From Pedobacter sp. (lineage in GTDB: Bacteria > Bacteroidota > Bacteroidia > Sphingobacteriales > Sphingobacteriaceae), in NCBI GenBank assembly GCA_004295885.1, contig SEDG01000002.1:1-39128 (forward strand): a stretch of DNA of 39,128 bases, given 5' to 3'. Below the pieces are notes generated by a model. It made no database searches. It saw only the letters and a program-made list of their open reading frames with translations, and was not told the origin of the DNA. Positions 10,946 through 20,687 of the stretch are shown piece by piece; position 1 is the stretch's first letter, and every line of letters starts with the position of its first letter. The position numbers and the translations under genes are program-made.

Positions 10946-12486
10946 TTATTTCCTTGCGGCATTGCGATTTTTTAGCAGAACCAACAGTGGTTCCCTATAT
11001 GATCCGCTACTGCTTGTATAAAATTTATTTCCAAGCAATAGTTCAGGTTTCCCATCACCATCAACATCACCCACATCCATGGTTAACCCCTTTTGGAAAG
11101 GTATGTCCTTTGGTAAGGCAAATGGCTGAAATGAGTAATTTCCATTGTTCTGTAGATAAACAAACGCCTCCCAAGGGGTTATCGCAGCGGGAAACGCGCT
11201 AATTGCAGCTATGTCAAGGTCTCCATCTAAATCCAAGTCTTTCGCAATTGCCTTGTAACAGCCATTTATGGGATGAAAATATCTTAGCTTGAATTTATTC
11301 CCTCCCTCATTTAGATAGAGATATATGCCATGGTATGGCTTTAAGATTTTACTGAGGTCCGCATTGTCCCCACAGGTATAGAGGATATCAGTCAGTCCAT
11401 CCCTGTTAAAATCAATCCGTTGGAAAGAACTGGATCCATAAGAGGGCGGAAAGGACATGATTCGCTTTTCAGTAAATTTTCCATCCCCAATATTGGCATA
11501 AAGATAAATGGCCTCGTCTGCCTGGGCGAACAGTGCCCAAATATCTGGCAGGCCATCGTGATCATAATCGTCGATTTTCAGGTCAATCGCACCGGGAAAA
11601 TCGCGTAGAACATGCGTTTGATAAACCCCCTTGCCCATATTCTCTCGCCAAGTTAACCGGCCCAGCATATTGCCGAATTCTGCTATCAACTGATCTGGCA
11701 ATCCATCTTTATTAAAATCTGCACTCAATGCCTTGAGTGGCCTGCCCAGACTCCCAAAATTGTTATACTTGGCTAGGCCTTTGATGCCCATAGGTGAAAG
11801 ATCAGCTTTTGCCAACATCCCATTTTTTAGGTTATTGGCATTGAAGTCTTTCCCGATAATCGTGGCCACCGCTGAACCTGCCTGTAAATTAATATCTACG
11901 ACAGGACCGGGCGTACTTACCTTTTCAAGTATCGTTAACTGTCTGTCAAGCGAATAAAGCCTATTGGCCATACCATCTCCAACATAGATTTGTTGCCTTT
12001 TAGAATCAATCTTAACCACTGTAGCGATGGCCAGCTTGCTGAAGAAAGCGGAGTCCGGTAACTTCACCTCAAAATTTGGAAGCCCAAATCTCACAGGTAG
12101 GGTAACTCGCTGTGCCGGCATCTCAAGGGGAGCCTGATTGACATAAAAGTCCTGGAGTTTTTGCCAACTTCCTTGGTCTATTACCGCAACCCTTGGGAAA
12201 AGCTTTCAGTTATGGAATCTAGGGCGTGGTTAGAAGGAGTGGCGCCGAGCAGTAGCCCCATAGACGGGAGTACAGATTTAGCCCAAATTTCTTTTGTGAG
12301 CAAAGAAGGCTCTGGGAAGGCATGGCAGCTTTGGCAATATCTTTCGGCAAGGGTTCTTGCCTCAACCGTTCCGCTTTCCGGTGCCTTTGCCACAGATGTG
12401 AGCTTGGTATGCCTCGGGTATAAAAAGACTAACAGGATAATGACACAACCGATCCCTATTAAAACCAACCTGTTTTTTGATTGCAT
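10946..12486 (-). pseudogene. c-type cytochrome + VCBS/FG-GAP repeat protein, split by a single-base frameshift (mutation or sequencing error)
   Basis: ORF 12181..12486 has the 'AERYCQSCHAFPEP' heme motif; ORF 10946..12121 has FG-GAP/VCBS repeats ('DYDHDGLPDIW', 'DFNRDGLTDILY', 'DVDGDGKPELLLGNK'); adding one G at 12190-12192 fuses them as ...ESFSQGVAVIDQGSWQKLQDFYVNQAPLEMPAQRV... Confidence 0.8.
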
Positions 12487-12499
12487 GTTTATCGATTAT

Positions 12500-12534
12500 A
12501 AATGGCCCATAACATTTTCCGCCATGGGCCATTT
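12500..12534. terminator. Hairpin terminator/attenuator between PKD lipoprotein and cytochrome/VCBS gene
   Basis: AAATGGCCCAT-N13-ATGGGCCATTT, perfect 11-bp stem. Confidence 0.6.
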
Positions 12535-12537
12535 TTA

Positions 12538-13671
12538 TTATGGTAACATTACCAAGCTAACATTATCAACCAAGAAATCTCCATTTGATTTCCCCGCGGA
12601 TGTAAGCACGCCGATTCCAACGTACACCGTACCCGTCAAGGTAGCCGTATATACGCCATTAGTGGCGACGAGCAATCCATAACCTCCATTTAAAGGGGCC
12701 AATTGGGAGATTTCTCCATCTAATGCCTTTGAATTTTGATTGGATCCCCAACCATTCCAGGTATTCAGGCCATAGATGAAATTGTTATCTGGACTAGAAT
12801 TATTCTCCACCCAAAGCGTATTACTCTTAGAGATATAAAATTGCAGGAAAGAAAACGTAGCTCCAGCTGGAACCTTAACTTGGGCGGTAAATCTATATTT
12901 CTTGCCTGATGTCACCTGAACTGCCTGATAGATAATGCCACTTACAGAGCCGGTGAAAGATGGCCAACGCAAGCAACCATTATAACCAGCCGATGGCTTA
13001 TCGGTTGTATGTCCATAAGTTGGTACCACTCCCGTGCTATAAGCTGTCCAGAAACTGTTTTCCCCAGTCTCAAAACTACCACCCTTAACCAGATTGTTAT
13101 CAACTATGGTAATGGCTTTTGTCTTTACCACAACATCCCCCAATAGACCCGTGACAGTTAATTTCACGTTGTAGGTTCCAAAGGCTGCAAACTTATGGTC
13201 GGGAGCAGTGGCTGTTGATGTTGCTGTTCCATCTCCAAAGTCCCAAACAACTGCGTCAGCGGCGGTCGAGGTATTCAAGAACACCGTATTTAAACCGAAG
13301 CTGGTGGCTGAGACTTCAAAATCTGCAATGGCGGCCGCTGATGCAGGCACCACTTTTTCAATGGTATTTGAATAACCTGCCTCGCTGGTTACCTTTAATG
13401 TAACCTTGAACTTACCAGGAACCGCATAGTTATGCACCGGTGACTTTTCGGTCGAACTGGTTCCATCACCAAACTGCCAGTAATATGATTCGGCGCTTGT
13501 TGATGTATTGTTAAAGGTGACCGCCAGGGATCCTGAAGATGCCGTGAAAGCAGCGACGGGCTTGACCCCATCCTTGACTATGGATTTTATGGTGTCGTCT
13601 TCCTTGCAGGAAGATAACACTAACGTGATTAAGCCTAATCCGACTAAGCAAATCGTGAATATTTTTTTCAT
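12538..13671 (-). CDS. PKD-domain lipoprotein, putative surface glycan-binding protein
   Basis: Lipobox 'LVLSSC'; two PKD repeats ('YYWQFGDGTSSTEKSPVHNYAVPGKFKVTLKV', 'VVWDFGDGTATSTATAPDHKFAAFGTYNVKLTV'); C-terminal carbohydrate-binding-like domain; downstream of SusCD. Confidence 0.85.
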   Translation of the reverse strand: MKKIFTICLVGLGLITLVLSSCKEDDTIKSIVKDGVKPVAAFTASSGSLAVTFNNTSTSAESYYWQFGDGTSSTEKSPVHNYAVPGKFKVTLKVTSEAGYSNTIEKVVPASAAAIADFEVSATSFGLNTVFLNTSTAADAVVWDFGDGTATSTATAPDHKFAAFGTYNVKLTVTGLLGDVVVKTKAITIVDNNLVKGGSFETGENSFWTAYSTGVVPTYGHTTDKPSAGYNGCLRWPSFTGSVSGIIYQAVQVTSGKKYRFTAQVKVPAGATFSFLQFYISKSNTLWVENNSSPDNNFIYGLNTWNGWGSNQNSKALDGEISQLAPLNGGYGLLVATNGVYTATLTGTVYVGIGVLTSAGKSNGDFLVDNVSLVMLP

Positions 13672-13696
13672 GCCATTTTTTAATTAAAAGTTGTTC

Positions 13697-14284
13697 TTAT
13701 AGTTTAAGTGCGTTCACATCAACGATAACTATTACCTTGTCATTTTTTGGGTTTAGCGCATACTTGGTGGGATTAGTTATTGCTATGGCCAAGGCTACTT
13801 TCTTACCCGTGAAATTGGCCTTTAACTGGCTTCTGGTAATCGAAAGTAGAAATTGCTCAGAAGATTTCCCATCTGCCACGGCCACACTTTGGCTCAGTTG
13901 ATACATAGTGGTGGGCAACAATACCGTATTGGTCAATACATTGTTCGTGATCAGCGTCCCGATAGTATCTGGCCTTGTAATTATATTAACACTAAAGGCA
14001 TCGTTACTCACCTTGCCACTTCTAGAGACCCCCAATATCACATGGATACGGTCGTTCTTCAAATCATCTATATAATTGCGGGAGGCCGAATCGAGACCCT
14101 TGGGAACAAGGTAATTCAGGTTGCTACCTGTAGACAGGCTTTGGGGAATATAGATTTTCGCTTCCCCGAAATCTGCTTCGCTGTCATCTTTTTCGCAGCC
14201 TAGAAAGAGGCCCAATAAGGCCAACGGCAATACTAAAAGGAATTGTTTGATTTTTAATCTCATCGTACTGTATTTAAAATTCAT
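13697..14284 (-). CDS. DUF1735-like lipoprotein (putative surface glycan-binding protein)
   Basis: Lipobox 'LLGLFLGC'; 'LLSITRSQLKANFTGKKVALAIAITNPTKYALNPKNDKVIVIVDV'; between SusD and the PKD lipoprotein. Confidence 0.7.
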   Translation of the reverse strand: MNFKYSTMRLKIKQFLLVLPLALLGLFLGCEKDDSEADFGEAKIYIPQSLSTGSNLNYLVPKGLDSASRNYIDDLKNDRIHVILGVSRSGKVSNDAFSVNIITRPDTIGTLITNNVLTNTVLLPTTMYQLSQSVAVADGKSSEQFLLSITRSQLKANFTGKKVALAIAITNPTKYALNPKNDKVIVIVDVNALKL

Positions 14285-14286
14285 GA

Positions 14287-15987
14287 CTAATAACCAGGGT
14301 TTTGTACAAGGGAACCATTTGATCTTACCACCTCTGCCCGAGGAAAGGGAAGGTAATACATTGGGGTCCTGAATACTCTTGTCGCCACATCTACCACACT
14401 GTAATTGAAGGTTCCGTTAGGATTCTTGGTAACCTTGACGCCCCTGATTGGTTGATTAAGTAATGTAGAAGCATCATTCCATCTTAACAAATCCCAGTAA
14501 CGATGATCCTCGAAAGCTAGTTCTATTCGACGTTCGTGCCTTATCGCCAGTCGCATGGCACTTTTATCTGCGGCAACAACTGCCGGCATCGCTACACCTG
14601 CTCTAGCCCGAACCATGTTTATGGCTTGACGGGCCGTCATTACAGATGCAGGATCCGGAGCAAGATTATCTGGCCCGAAAGCTTCATTCATGGCTTCGGC
14701 ATAATTAAGTAGGATTTCCGCATAACGAAAGGCAATCCACTGATGTTGGGCAGTTGCGTTATTCACAAGGTCAAGGTTTGGAGCCAGAAATTTCTTGATA
14801 TAATAACCGGTACGGCTCGTATTTACCTTTGTCATATCATCCGAACCACCCACCGATTGATCGATTGTGCGTCCATTCCAAGTACTCCCATTGGTAACGA
14901 TGGTCTCTGCCAATCGAGGGTCGCGATTCTTGTAAATATCCGTTGGGTCTGCCGAACCCTTTAACTCATATTCAGCAACCAAGTTGTGAGATGGCGTTAC
15001 CCCACTTGAACCCCCTGATGTAGATATTGGATAGTTCGCCCGTTCCAGGTCATTTCCACCGGCACGCCTAATGGCTAAGATTGTCTCTGAACTTGCCAGC
15101 GCATTGTTACCTTGGAAATAGTTGCCATATCCCGCCGTATGTAGGGAATATCCCAGTCCAGTGGTGGTCATCACATCCCTTGCGGCAGCAGCTGCCCTTG
15201 CCCATTTCGCCTGATCGTTTGTCGGGTTATGCAGCGGACTTGCCGCATACAGAAGAACTCTTGCCTTGATAGCTAGTGCAGAGCCCTTGCTAAAGCGACC
15301 GTCCTGGTCAGAGTAGCCATTGGTTTTCCAATTCAAGGCGATGCTATCCTTATAGTTGTCAATTTCCGAAACAATAAAATTCACCACATCATCATAGCTC
15401 GATTTTGCAACGTTGGTATCATCACCACTTTGTTGTAATGTTTTATTGATGATGGGCACACCGCCATAACGCTTTAACAATTCCGAATAATAAAAGGCTT
15501 TTGCGATGTGCGCCTCACCCCTGTAGGATGAGATAAATAGTTTATCTCTGGTATAGTTGGTTACATCAGTAACCGTATCCCTATTTTTTGTGATCATAGC
15601 TTTCCAACCCTTTGAATAATCCAAAAAGAAGTTAGCAGCTCTTATACCCTCGTAAAAACTGTAGTATTTATTTACCTCAACAGAGGGATTTGCTTCGCTC
15701 AAAGTTCCTTGGTTAAATGGGATAACCCCTTGTGCATATGACAGGGTCTGTTGCGCATCATCGGTTGCAGCGTCAAAAAAACTGTTGTCCAGTGAAGTAA
15801 AGCTGATTGCCGATGACATTGGCGCATAAAATGCATTTGCAAACCCCGTCAGGGATGTCCTGGTAGATAGAACTGTCTCAGGGGTTGGCGCCGTATCAAG
15901 CTGGGTGTTTAGGAAATCCTTCTTACAACCCGCTAACGCTCCCATCACGAATAAAGCAAGCAAGGTATAGTTATATTTAGTTTTCAT
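14287..15987 (-). CDS. RagB/SusD-family outer membrane lipoprotein
   Basis: Lipobox 'GALAGCKKDFLN'; 'IRHERRIELAFEDHRYWDLLRW'; ends 'PFPRAEVVRSNGSLVQNPGY'. Confidence 0.95.
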   Translation of the reverse strand: MKTKYNYTLLALFVMGALAGCKKDFLNTQLDTAPTPETVLSTRTSLTGFANAFYAPMSSAISFTSLDNSFFDAATDDAQQTLSYAQGVIPFNQGTLSEANPSVEVNKYYSFYEGIRAANFFLDYSKGWKAMITKNRDTVTDVTNYTRDKLFISSYRGEAHIAKAFYYSELLKRYGGVPIINKTLQQSGDDTNVAKSSYDDVVNFIVSEIDNYKDSIALNWKTNGYSDQDGRFSKGSALAIKARVLLYAASPLHNPTNDQAKWARAAAAARDVMTTTGLGYSLHTAGYGNYFQGNNALASSETILAIRRAGGNDLERANYPISTSGGSSGVTPSHNLVAEYELKGSADPTDIYKNRDPRLAETIVTNGSTWNGRTIDQSVGGSDDMTKVNTSRTGYYIKKFLAPNLDLVNNATAQHQWIAFRYAEILLNYAEAMNEAFGPDNLAPDPASVMTARQAINMVRARAGVAMPAVVAADKSAMRLAIRHERRIELAFEDHRYWDLLRWNDASTLLNQPIRGVKVTKNPNGTFNYSVVDVATRVFRTPMYYLPFPRAEVVRSNGSLVQNPGY

Positions 15988-16004
15988 TAATAAATATTTT
16001 AAAG

Positions 16005-18866
16005 TTAAAATGTAACAGACAACCCTGTATTAAACGATTTTAAGGCTGGGTAACCACTCAATGTTTCTGGATCGAAATGATAGTCCCTTTGCAGGGAGCT
16101 CCAGCTTAGCGGATTTACTGCGTTGACATAAATACGAAGGTTACTTATTCCCAAGGATTTAACCACGCCAGTTGAAAACGTATAGCCCAACTCCACGTTT
16201 CTCAGGCGAAGAAAATCTCGGCTTTTCTGCCAAAATGAACTTGTCCTGTAGTTATTGTTGTTTGCTGCAGTTGTCAGACGGGGATAGGTCGCGGTGGCAC
16301 GGGTATCGATGCCTTGATCCGGGTAATATGCCCATGCACCCTGTGCAATCGAATAAGCATTACCATTGCCCACAAATGCCTGGACCTGTGTGCCCGCTGC
16401 CCCCAATATATTAACGGAAGAACCACTGATGCCCTGGAATAACGCACTGGCATCAAATCCCCTGTAGTTAAAGTTCGTGCCAAAAGAGTAGGTCAGGGTT
16501 GGGAATATAGATTTCCCAATTGCAGTCACGTCCTTCTCATCCACGATGTTATCCGCGTTAAGGTCTTGATATCTCAAGTCGCCCGGCTGTACCACCCCAA
16601 AGGCGGGAGAAGCAATACCCGACTTGAGCGTGCCGTTCGCATTGAAGTCACTCAATTGATAAAAACCAGTCGCCACCAAGCCAATAGTTGTTCCGATAGG
16701 CCTACCAGTCTGTTGGTTATAATCATATGGCAATGGGATCTCAGCCATGTAATCTATGTTGTTCTTGTTAAAAGATGCTGATCCAAAGACCGTGTAACCA
16801 AAGCCCCCGACCTTATCAGAAAAACTTGCCGTAGCCTCAAAGCCCTTATTCGTAACTTCTCCCAAGTTTGCAAAGCGGTTAACTGCACCGTAAAACCCCG
16901 GTATGGAATTATCTCTTGTAATGATGCCGGATCTTTTGTCCAGGAACACATCCACGGCCAGGTCGAGTTTCTTGAACAGGGAGATCTCTGCACCGATGTT
17001 GTATTTCATGCTTTTCTCGGCAAAAATATCGGGATTGGCCAGGGTCGTCTGGGTAAGCCCGGTATTTCCCGCGACACTCGCGTTTCCAGTGTAGAATGTT
17101 CCACTATTGTTATAGTATTGCTGGTAAAGAAATCTTCCACTGTTCTGTGTCTCGGAGTCCATTCCCCCACTTTTTCCAGCTGATGCCCTTATCTTTAAAA
17201 GGCTTATGATCTTATTTTGCTTTAGAAAGTCCTCATTGGAAACGACCCAGCTTGCTGATAGCGCTGGGTAAAAGCCCCACCTGTTTCCGGGAGCATAGCC
17301 ATCAGCCCCAAAATATGAGAAGCCAAACTCTGCAGTATACCTCTCGTCATAGTTATAGTTTGCCCTACCACTTACATTTTGATAATGATAGATGTAGGAA
17401 CTTGCCTCACCATCACCGCGGTAATCGGACTGATGGTAGTTGATGGCAGAAATCAGTTGATGCTTGCCAAATGCCTGTTCGTAACCCACGGTGGCCATAA
17501 GTTGTTTCCAGTCCTGTTGCCCGCCAGGCGCCAAGCCGGTTGCCCTCAAGGGAACAAGTACATTTGTTGGTCCTCCCGGTAGGCCATTAAAATATCTTGG
17601 GTAATCAGCCGTCTTGCTATAGTTACTTTGAGAATAACTGTTGAATGAATAGGCCTGAGAAAGATAAAGCCCTGGTACAAGTTCATCCAGCCTTTCCTTT
17701 AGTGAAAAGTTACCCTGCAATATCCTTCGATGTGAAGAAAACCAACCCAATGAGTTCAGCGAAGCTACGGGGTTATCTGGATAAAGAGAGGTCCCAGAAT
17801 AATTCCCTGTCGGACCATCTTTAACCTGGTAAATATTAGATGGGTACCTGGCTAGGTTCTGCCACAAGGAACCGCCACTGTAATTTGGAGCTTTTCTATC
17901 CTCCAGTCGGCCCCCGATATCTACTTTTGCCTCAAAGATATTGAACATCTTGAAATCTAGATTCGACCGCAAATTGTATCTCTTGATGACCGAGTTTGAG
18001 GTAGCGTCGGTTTGCTTGACATCGTAAAGCGCCTGTTGATTGGCATAATTCAAGACAATATTGTACCTGGCATTCTCATCCCCACCGTTAAAATTCAGGT
18101 CGGCATCCGTGTATGGTGATTGTTTCTTCAGCACCTCTGCATACCAGTCTACATCTGGTAAGGTACCGTTTTGATAACCCTGTAACTGTGCCGGAGAATA
18201 GGTCGGGGTCCAGATGTTACCCTTATCATTGCTATTGGCCTGATTATATAATGTCGCATACTCAAACGAATTCAATGGCTTATAAATGTTGACTGCCCGT
18301 TGCAAACCAGTTCTGGTTTGGAAGGTAATGGTTGGTTTACCAACCTTCCCCCTTTTTGTTATGACATAGATAACGCCGTTGGACCCACGCATGCCAAAGG
18401 TTGCCAGGGCAGCAGCGTCCTTGAGTATGGAAACGCTTTCGATTTCAGCTGCCGATAGGTAGGAAAAGTTATTCGAATTGGTTTCGAACCCATCAATGAA
18501 AACCTTATAGGTATTTAGCCCACTATTGGACAACCTCCCAAATGAACCCACGCCTCTAATGCCGAGCGACGCGTCATCATATCCTGGCTCCCCTGAGCCC
18601 TGATTAACTGTTAGACCTGGCAAACGACCGTACAACGTGTTCATTAAGTTCATCGTAGGTGTTTTGTACAGTGTTTCACCATAAACGGTTGATACGGCCG
18701 CGGTAGAGTTTATTTTTGTCGTCTTAAATAGTCTACCTGGCTCCATTCTGCCCGCCTTGATGGTGTCGGTCAGTTCACGGCCTGTCGTTTGGGCCGTTGA
18801 ACGTTCAGCTATAGCCAGAAATAACATGGCGAAGACTGCTTGTTTTAGGATATATTTTTTAGTCAT
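16005..18866 (-). CDS. SusC/RagA-family TonB-linked outer membrane protein (lacks N-terminal carboxypeptidase-regulatory-like extension)
   Basis: Plug 'LMNTLYGRLPGLTVNQGSGEPGYDDASLGIRGVGSFG', 'SVSILKDAAALATFGMRGSNGVIYVITKRGK'; beta-barrel C-terminus; paired with SusD. Confidence 0.95.
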   Translation of the reverse strand: MTKKYILKQAVFAMLFLAIAERSTAQTTGRELTDTIKAGRMEPGRLFKTTKINSTAAVSTVYGETLYKTPTMNLMNTLYGRLPGLTVNQGSGEPGYDDASLGIRGVGSFGRLSNSGLNTYKVFIDGFETNSNNFSYLSAAEIESVSILKDAAALATFGMRGSNGVIYVITKRGKVGKPTITFQTRTGLQRAVNIYKPLNSFEYATLYNQANSNDKGNIWTPTYSPAQLQGYQNGTLPDVDWYAEVLKKQSPYTDADLNFNGGDENARYNIVLNYANQQALYDVKQTDATSNSVIKRYNLRSNLDFKMFNIFEAKVDIGGRLEDRKAPNYSGGSLWQNLARYPSNIYQVKDGPTGNYSGTSLYPDNPVASLNSLGWFSSHRRILQGNFSLKERLDELVPGLYLSQAYSFNSYSQSNYSKTADYPRYFNGLPGGPTNVLVPLRATGLAPGGQQDWKQLMATVGYEQAFGKHQLISAINYHQSDYRGDGEASSYIYHYQNVSGRANYNYDERYTAEFGFSYFGADGYAPGNRWGFYPALSASWVVSNEDFLKQNKIISLLKIRASAGKSGGMDSETQNSGRFLYQQYYNNSGTFYTGNASVAGNTGLTQTTLANPDIFAEKSMKYNIGAEISLFKKLDLAVDVFLDKRSGIITRDNSIPGFYGAVNRFANLGEVTNKGFEATASFSDKVGGFGYTVFGSASFNKNNIDYMAEIPLPYDYNQQTGRPIGTTIGLVATGFYQLSDFNANGTLKSGIASPAFGVVQPGDLRYQDLNADNIVDEKDVTAIGKSIFPTLTYSFGTNFNYRGFDASALFQGISGSSVNILGAAGTQVQAFVGNGNAYSIAQGAWAYYPDQGIDTRATATYPRLTTAANNNNYRTSSFWQKSRDFLRLRNVELGYTFSTGVVKSLGISNLRIYVNAVNPLSWSSLQRDYHFDPETLSGYPALKSFNTGLSVTF

Positions 18867-18901
18867 TTTTCCTCTAATATTTGATTGTGATTTCTACAGG
18901 A

Positions 18902-20668
18902 TTAATATCCAGGGTTTTGGATCAGGATACGTTTGTTAATTTCCGATAGAGGAATAGGCTCCAAAAACATTTTGGGGTTCCAATACGGGCTGAGGGAGTT
19001 GGCATTGAAGTAAGTCAAGATATCCGCGGTTATTGCGGGATTTGTCTTTCCCGCTACAAAAGTGAACTTAAATTCTTCGTACTGCCCCCCAATTATCCCT
19101 GCACCAATATCGGTACGTTTCCAATGTTTGACATCAAAGTACCTTCTGTTTTCCTTATAAAACTCTATCGTCCACTCCCTTTGGATCAGCAGGCGAAGTT
19201 TATCTTTATCGACCTCAGTGATAGAAGGCAATCCCGCCCTATTATGTACAATATTCAGGTTTTCTAGCGCTTTGGCGGTATTTCCAAGCTCATTGTAAGC
19301 TTCAGCTAGGTTCAAGTAGAACTCGGACATCCTGAACAAGGGAAATTCAAACCATTCCCTTGTGCCAGCCAAGTAATAAAATTTCGTGCTTTGCGCAACG
19401 CCCCTTCCCACGGCTGAGGTATTCACGCCTTTGTTGATTGCGCTATAGGCCCAGTTATTGTCCCCAGGGTTGTTCCATGCATTTATCCCATGGGCAAAAT
19501 TATCAGCCTTAAAGCGGGGCTCCATTTGTTGCATCCTTGTATTGTAGTCCGTATAGCTCCTCGCTGCATCTCCCACTTTTGGCCAATCTTGGTCAGTACC
19601 ATCCGCCTTGTAATAATTGCGCAGAAAGTTGGTAATCATACCAGCGTTATCAATCAGGTATCGATCGCTGTTACCATTAACGATCGGCCAATAAAACTTG
19701 AACATCTTATCACTGGCGTCGAATTTATAAGCAAGCAGGGTTTCCTTATTACCTGGGGTTGAAGTTGCAGTGCCATAATCTGATAAAGCGTTTATGTTAG
19801 GGACATTTGCTGCTCCACCGGTATTCAAGATGGTATATCCATTTGTTTTTCCCCACGCGATTACTGCTTCGTTCGCCGTTACGGCATCTGTCCAACGCTG
19901 GGAACTTACTGTACCAAAACTGATAAGGTTATTATTGGCGCCAAGACTGAGATAAGGAGTGCTAGAATTAAATAACGGCCTTGCAGCATATTCAAGCACC
20001 CTGGCCTTAATTGCCAAAGCTGCACCTTTTGTTAATCTCCCATTGAATTTATCTGGCCAGGTGTCCGGTAATCCAGCATAAGCGCTTTCCGCCATCTGTG
20101 AAATAGCCTCCAAGGTAGCCTGTAAAGAAGCCCTCGGCGTAGCGAGGTCATCTTCTGGGGTAAGTGTCTTGGTAATAATGGGCACCCCTCCGTAACGAAT
20201 AAACATCCCCATATAACGGTAGGCATTCAAGCCGGCCATTTCTGCCTTCACATAGCCCTTGGTAGCAGCATCCATGTCAGGTACCTTGTCAATGTTCTCT
20301 GCTATGAGGTTATTTCGCCTGATTGCCACGTAATTACTTGCAAAGTTATCAGTACTTCTTTCCGAGGTCAGGCCAGACAAACTATAGCCGGCATATAAAT
20401 CGCTCCACGTTTCTCCCGGCATTGCTTCCCCAGAAATTCCCGATAGGGTTCCATTGCCTATGGCAGTGCCCCCGTTGTTAAATAAGCCATGATTCAAGGT
20501 TGAGCGATAGGCATTAGCCAAGGCTTTATTCGCTTCAACAGTTGAGGAGAATACCGTTTCCAAGGTAGTATTACCAGTGGTTTCAGGTTTTTCCAGAAAT
20601 TCTTTTTGGCAAGCTATAAGTAAGGATACCGATAACACACCCAATAAAATATATAGTAATTTTTTCAT
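18902..20668 (-). CDS. RagB/SusD-family outer membrane lipoprotein
   Basis: Lipobox 'LLIACQKEFLEKPETTGN'; 'LLIQREWTIEFYKENRRYFDVKHWKRTD'; ends 'PIPLSEINKRILIQNPGY'. Confidence 0.95.
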   Translation of the reverse strand: MKKLLYILLGVLSVSLLIACQKEFLEKPETTGNTTLETVFSSTVEANKALANAYRSTLNHGLFNNGGTAIGNGTLSGISGEAMPGETWSDLYAGYSLSGLTSERSTDNFASNYVAIRRNNLIAENIDKVPDMDAATKGYVKAEMAGLNAYRYMGMFIRYGGVPIITKTLTPEDDLATPRASLQATLEAISQMAESAYAGLPDTWPDKFNGRLTKGAALAIKARVLEYAARPLFNSSTPYLSLGANNNLISFGTVSSQRWTDAVTANEAVIAWGKTNGYTILNTGGAANVPNINALSDYGTATSTPGNKETLLAYKFDASDKMFKFYWPIVNGNSDRYLIDNAGMITNFLRNYYKADGTDQDWPKVGDAARSYTDYNTRMQQMEPRFKADNFAHGINAWNNPGDNNWAYSAINKGVNTSAVGRGVAQSTKFYYLAGTREWFEFPLFRMSEFYLNLAEAYNELGNTAKALENLNIVHNRAGLPSITEVDKDKLRLLIQREWTIEFYKENRRYFDVKHWKRTDIGAGIIGGQYEEFKFTFVAGKTNPAITADILTYFNANSLSPYWNPKMFLEPIPLSEINKRILIQNPGY

Positions 20669-20687
20669 TTTATATAATTTAGGTTGA

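Noticed and set aside
12161-12682. Plus-strand ORF (173 aa) spanning the cytochrome/PKD intergenic hairpin
   Set aside because: Antisense to two genes and runs through a terminator hairpin; no family signature.
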